This document shows positions 5,465-6,369 of a stretch of 6,369 bases of DNA, piece by piece (within the stretch, counting starts at the first letter, position 1; every line of letters begins with the position of its first letter). The stretch spans positions 1 through 6,369 of the forward strand of contig JAKSBO010000448.1 of the NCBI GenBank assembly GCA_022361095.1, written 5' to 3'. A program made the translations under genes and the position numbers. The notes beneath the pieces are model-generated. The model ran no database searches and had not been told where the DNA came from. It worked only from the letters and a program-made list of their open reading frames with translations. This stretch comes from Desulfobacterales bacterium (GTDB taxonomy: Bacteria > Desulfobacterota > Desulfobacteria > Desulfobacterales > Desulfobacteraceae).

Positions 5465-5780
5465 TTTCGGAATAAATCTGGTTTTGGGCCCTGTTTATAC
5501 GTTGCTGTAAGCCATGACTCACAAATTCCATCAATCAATGCGTTTTTTATATGGCACATTATGGTGCGAAGATTTTCGTAAATATTCGGATTGGGCCTGA
5601 ATTGCATGTGCCCTCATAATATAGAAAAGTTTTCTTCGGGTAAAACGAGCTTAAAACATCATCGTGTTTTTGTTTAATATAAAATTAATTTAATTTAAAT
5701 ACCGCTTTTATGTTTTTAATGTAGTACCCATTTTATGACTCTATTTAAACTGTTTTCGTTCAATCACTAATTACTTAAAT
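5465..5780. other. AT-rich intergenic region, no gene supported
   Basis: About 315 bases, becoming strongly AT-rich after 5620 (for example the TTAATTTAATTTAAAT run at 5684-5699). No frame with recognisable homology. The segment CCTGAATT at 5596-5603 is the complement of AATTCAGG at 5341-5348 near the SOD stop. The AT-rich part probably carries the promoter of the downstream gene, but no -35/-10 pair stands out from the background. Confidence 0.5.
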
Positions 5781-5794
5781 TGAAAGGAAACACC

Positions 5795-6369
5795 ATGCGT
5801 TTTTTGTTTTGTATATCCATCATTTTTTTCTTGTCTAATAGCGTTATTGCGTCACCATGCGAGGACTCCCTGCCTGAGGAGGGTCAACGTAACGATCTGG
5901 TGATTATCGTGAATGATAATGCCATAGATTCCTGTGAGATCGGTCAATATTACGCTCAGCAACGCGGGCTCGGCCAAAACAATTTTTTACATATTTCAGT
6001 GCCGGCTGGTTACTTCATGGACTGGAGTGAGTTTAAAATAATGCGGGACCAGATTATTGCCGAAATGCAGCAACGCATCGTTGCAAGGGAGCCGGAGTTT
6101 GAACCCGTCGTCTGTAGTGATGAAGACTCTCCTTACTATTGCCAGGAGTCCATGGATCAACTCAGTCAATATACCCAAATTCGATACTTGGTGACCACAA
6201 AAGGCGTTCCCACTAGGGTCAAGGTTGATAACTCATCTCTTTTTTCTGCAACAGCGCCTGCATCAGTGGATAATTATCTTAAATACTGGCTGATCAACTA
6301 TTTTTCCAATGATAGGCGCTTCAGTTCGGTTTGCACAAACCGGTCTGCAGCATTTGGTAACGGCAACGA
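5795..6369 (+). CDS. Exported TIGR03790-like protein, N-terminal part (runs off the window)
   Basis: The first 191 residues of a gene that continues past the window end. Start ATG 5795 is supported by AAAGGA about seven bases upstream. Residues 1-19 (MRFLFCISIIFFLSNSVIA) are a Sec signal peptide, with cleavage likely after VIA. The mature part opens with DLVIIVNDNAIDSCEIGQYY (34-53), then AQQRGLG and NNFLHISVP, and later has IRYLVTTKGVPTRV (129-142). This order of strand, 'iDS-eIa-YYA-kRgi' and 'YLV-TKGVP-R' is typical of the TIGR03790 family of uncharacterised extracytoplasmic proteins, recognised here by pattern. Five Cys in the mature region (22, 47, 107, 116, 180) could form disulfides in the periplasm. 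The insert between about 75 and 125 (acidic, with two Cys) may be lineage-specific. Function is unknown. The preceding region is AT-rich and the gene seems to begin its own transcription unit. Confidence 0.75.
   Translation, partial: MRFLFCISIIFFLSNSVIASPCEDSLPEEGQRNDLVIIVNDNAIDSCEIGQYYAQQRGLGQNNFLHISVPAGYFMDWSEFKIMRDQIIAEMQQRIVAREPEFEPVVCSDEDSPYYCQESMDQLSQYTQIRYLVTTKGVPTRVKVDNSSLFSATAPASVDNYLKYWLINYFSNDRRFSSVCTNRSAAFGNGN

Noticed and set aside
5551..5568. TGGCAC...TGC resembling a sigma54 -24/-12 promoter
   Set aside because: The distance between the GG and GC elements is one base too long, and the sequence is also a small dyad (GCAC...GTGC).
5344..5607. Minus-strand open frame of 87 codons after the SOD gene
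   Set aside because: It covers the perfect inverted repeat and the palindromic arms, has no recognisable domain and only a poorly spaced ribosome site.
1..6369. tRNA, rRNA, CRISPR array, intact IS or integrase
   Set aside because: No cloverleaf, no regularly spaced direct repeats, and no transposase or recombinase motif were seen on either strand.

Overview
This window is most likely chromosomal DNA from an anaerobic or microaerobic Gram-negative bacterium. A sulfate-reducing or related Desulfobacterota lineage is my best guess. That rests on gene content and on the look of the proteins (periplasmic iron superoxide dismutase, ArsR with a mini-thioredoxin, Pmp-like beta-helix protein, TIGR03790-type exported protein), not on any taxonomic marker, so it is an inference. 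No rRNA, tRNA, CRISPR array or intact insertion sequence is visible.

Layout. (1) 1-741, +: the 3' part of a secreted right-handed beta-helix protein with chlamydial-Pmp-like GG[AIG]...N repeats. (2) 852-1163, -: an alkyltransferase-like protein (ATL) with Trp in place of the alkyl-accepting Cys, with its own candidate promoter. (3) 1395-2078, -: arsR followed by a 77-residue mini-thioredoxin, with a possible ArsR operator between them. (4) 2079-2552: a gene-poor scar holding a second operator-like site, a copy of a dispersed repeat, and a roughly 30-codon remnant of the C-terminus of an ACR3 arsenite permease on the + strand. (5) 2553-4421, -: a 622-residue CPA1-type cation/proton antiporter with a cytosolic nucleotide-binding-like tail. 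(6) 4645-5334, +: an Fe-type superoxide dismutase with a twin-arginine signal, followed by a perfect 17-base inverted repeat. (7) 5335-5794: an AT-rich, largely non-coding stretch. (8) 5795 to the window end, +: the start of an exported TIGR03790-like protein that runs off the edge.

How the genes fit together. Several encode stress functions: DNA alkylation damage signalling (ATL), arsenic sensing and thiol redox chemistry (ArsR, mini-thioredoxin), cation and pH homeostasis (antiporter) and periplasmic superoxide removal (SOD). They look like separate transcription units, not one operon. The arsenic locus appears to have decayed: regulator and thioredoxin remain, while the divergent efflux pump survives only as a fragment.

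The most unexplained signal is a repeat present twice, at about 793-857 and 2256-2320. Its 49-base core aligns without gaps and matches at 40 of 49 positions. Each copy folds into a two-hairpin structure on the minus strand, and one minus-strand frame also keeps a conserved peptide pattern (NGHGP ... ARPxxKF). One copy overlaps the end of the ATL gene and the other lies beside the arsenite-pump remnant. I do not recognise it as a named family.
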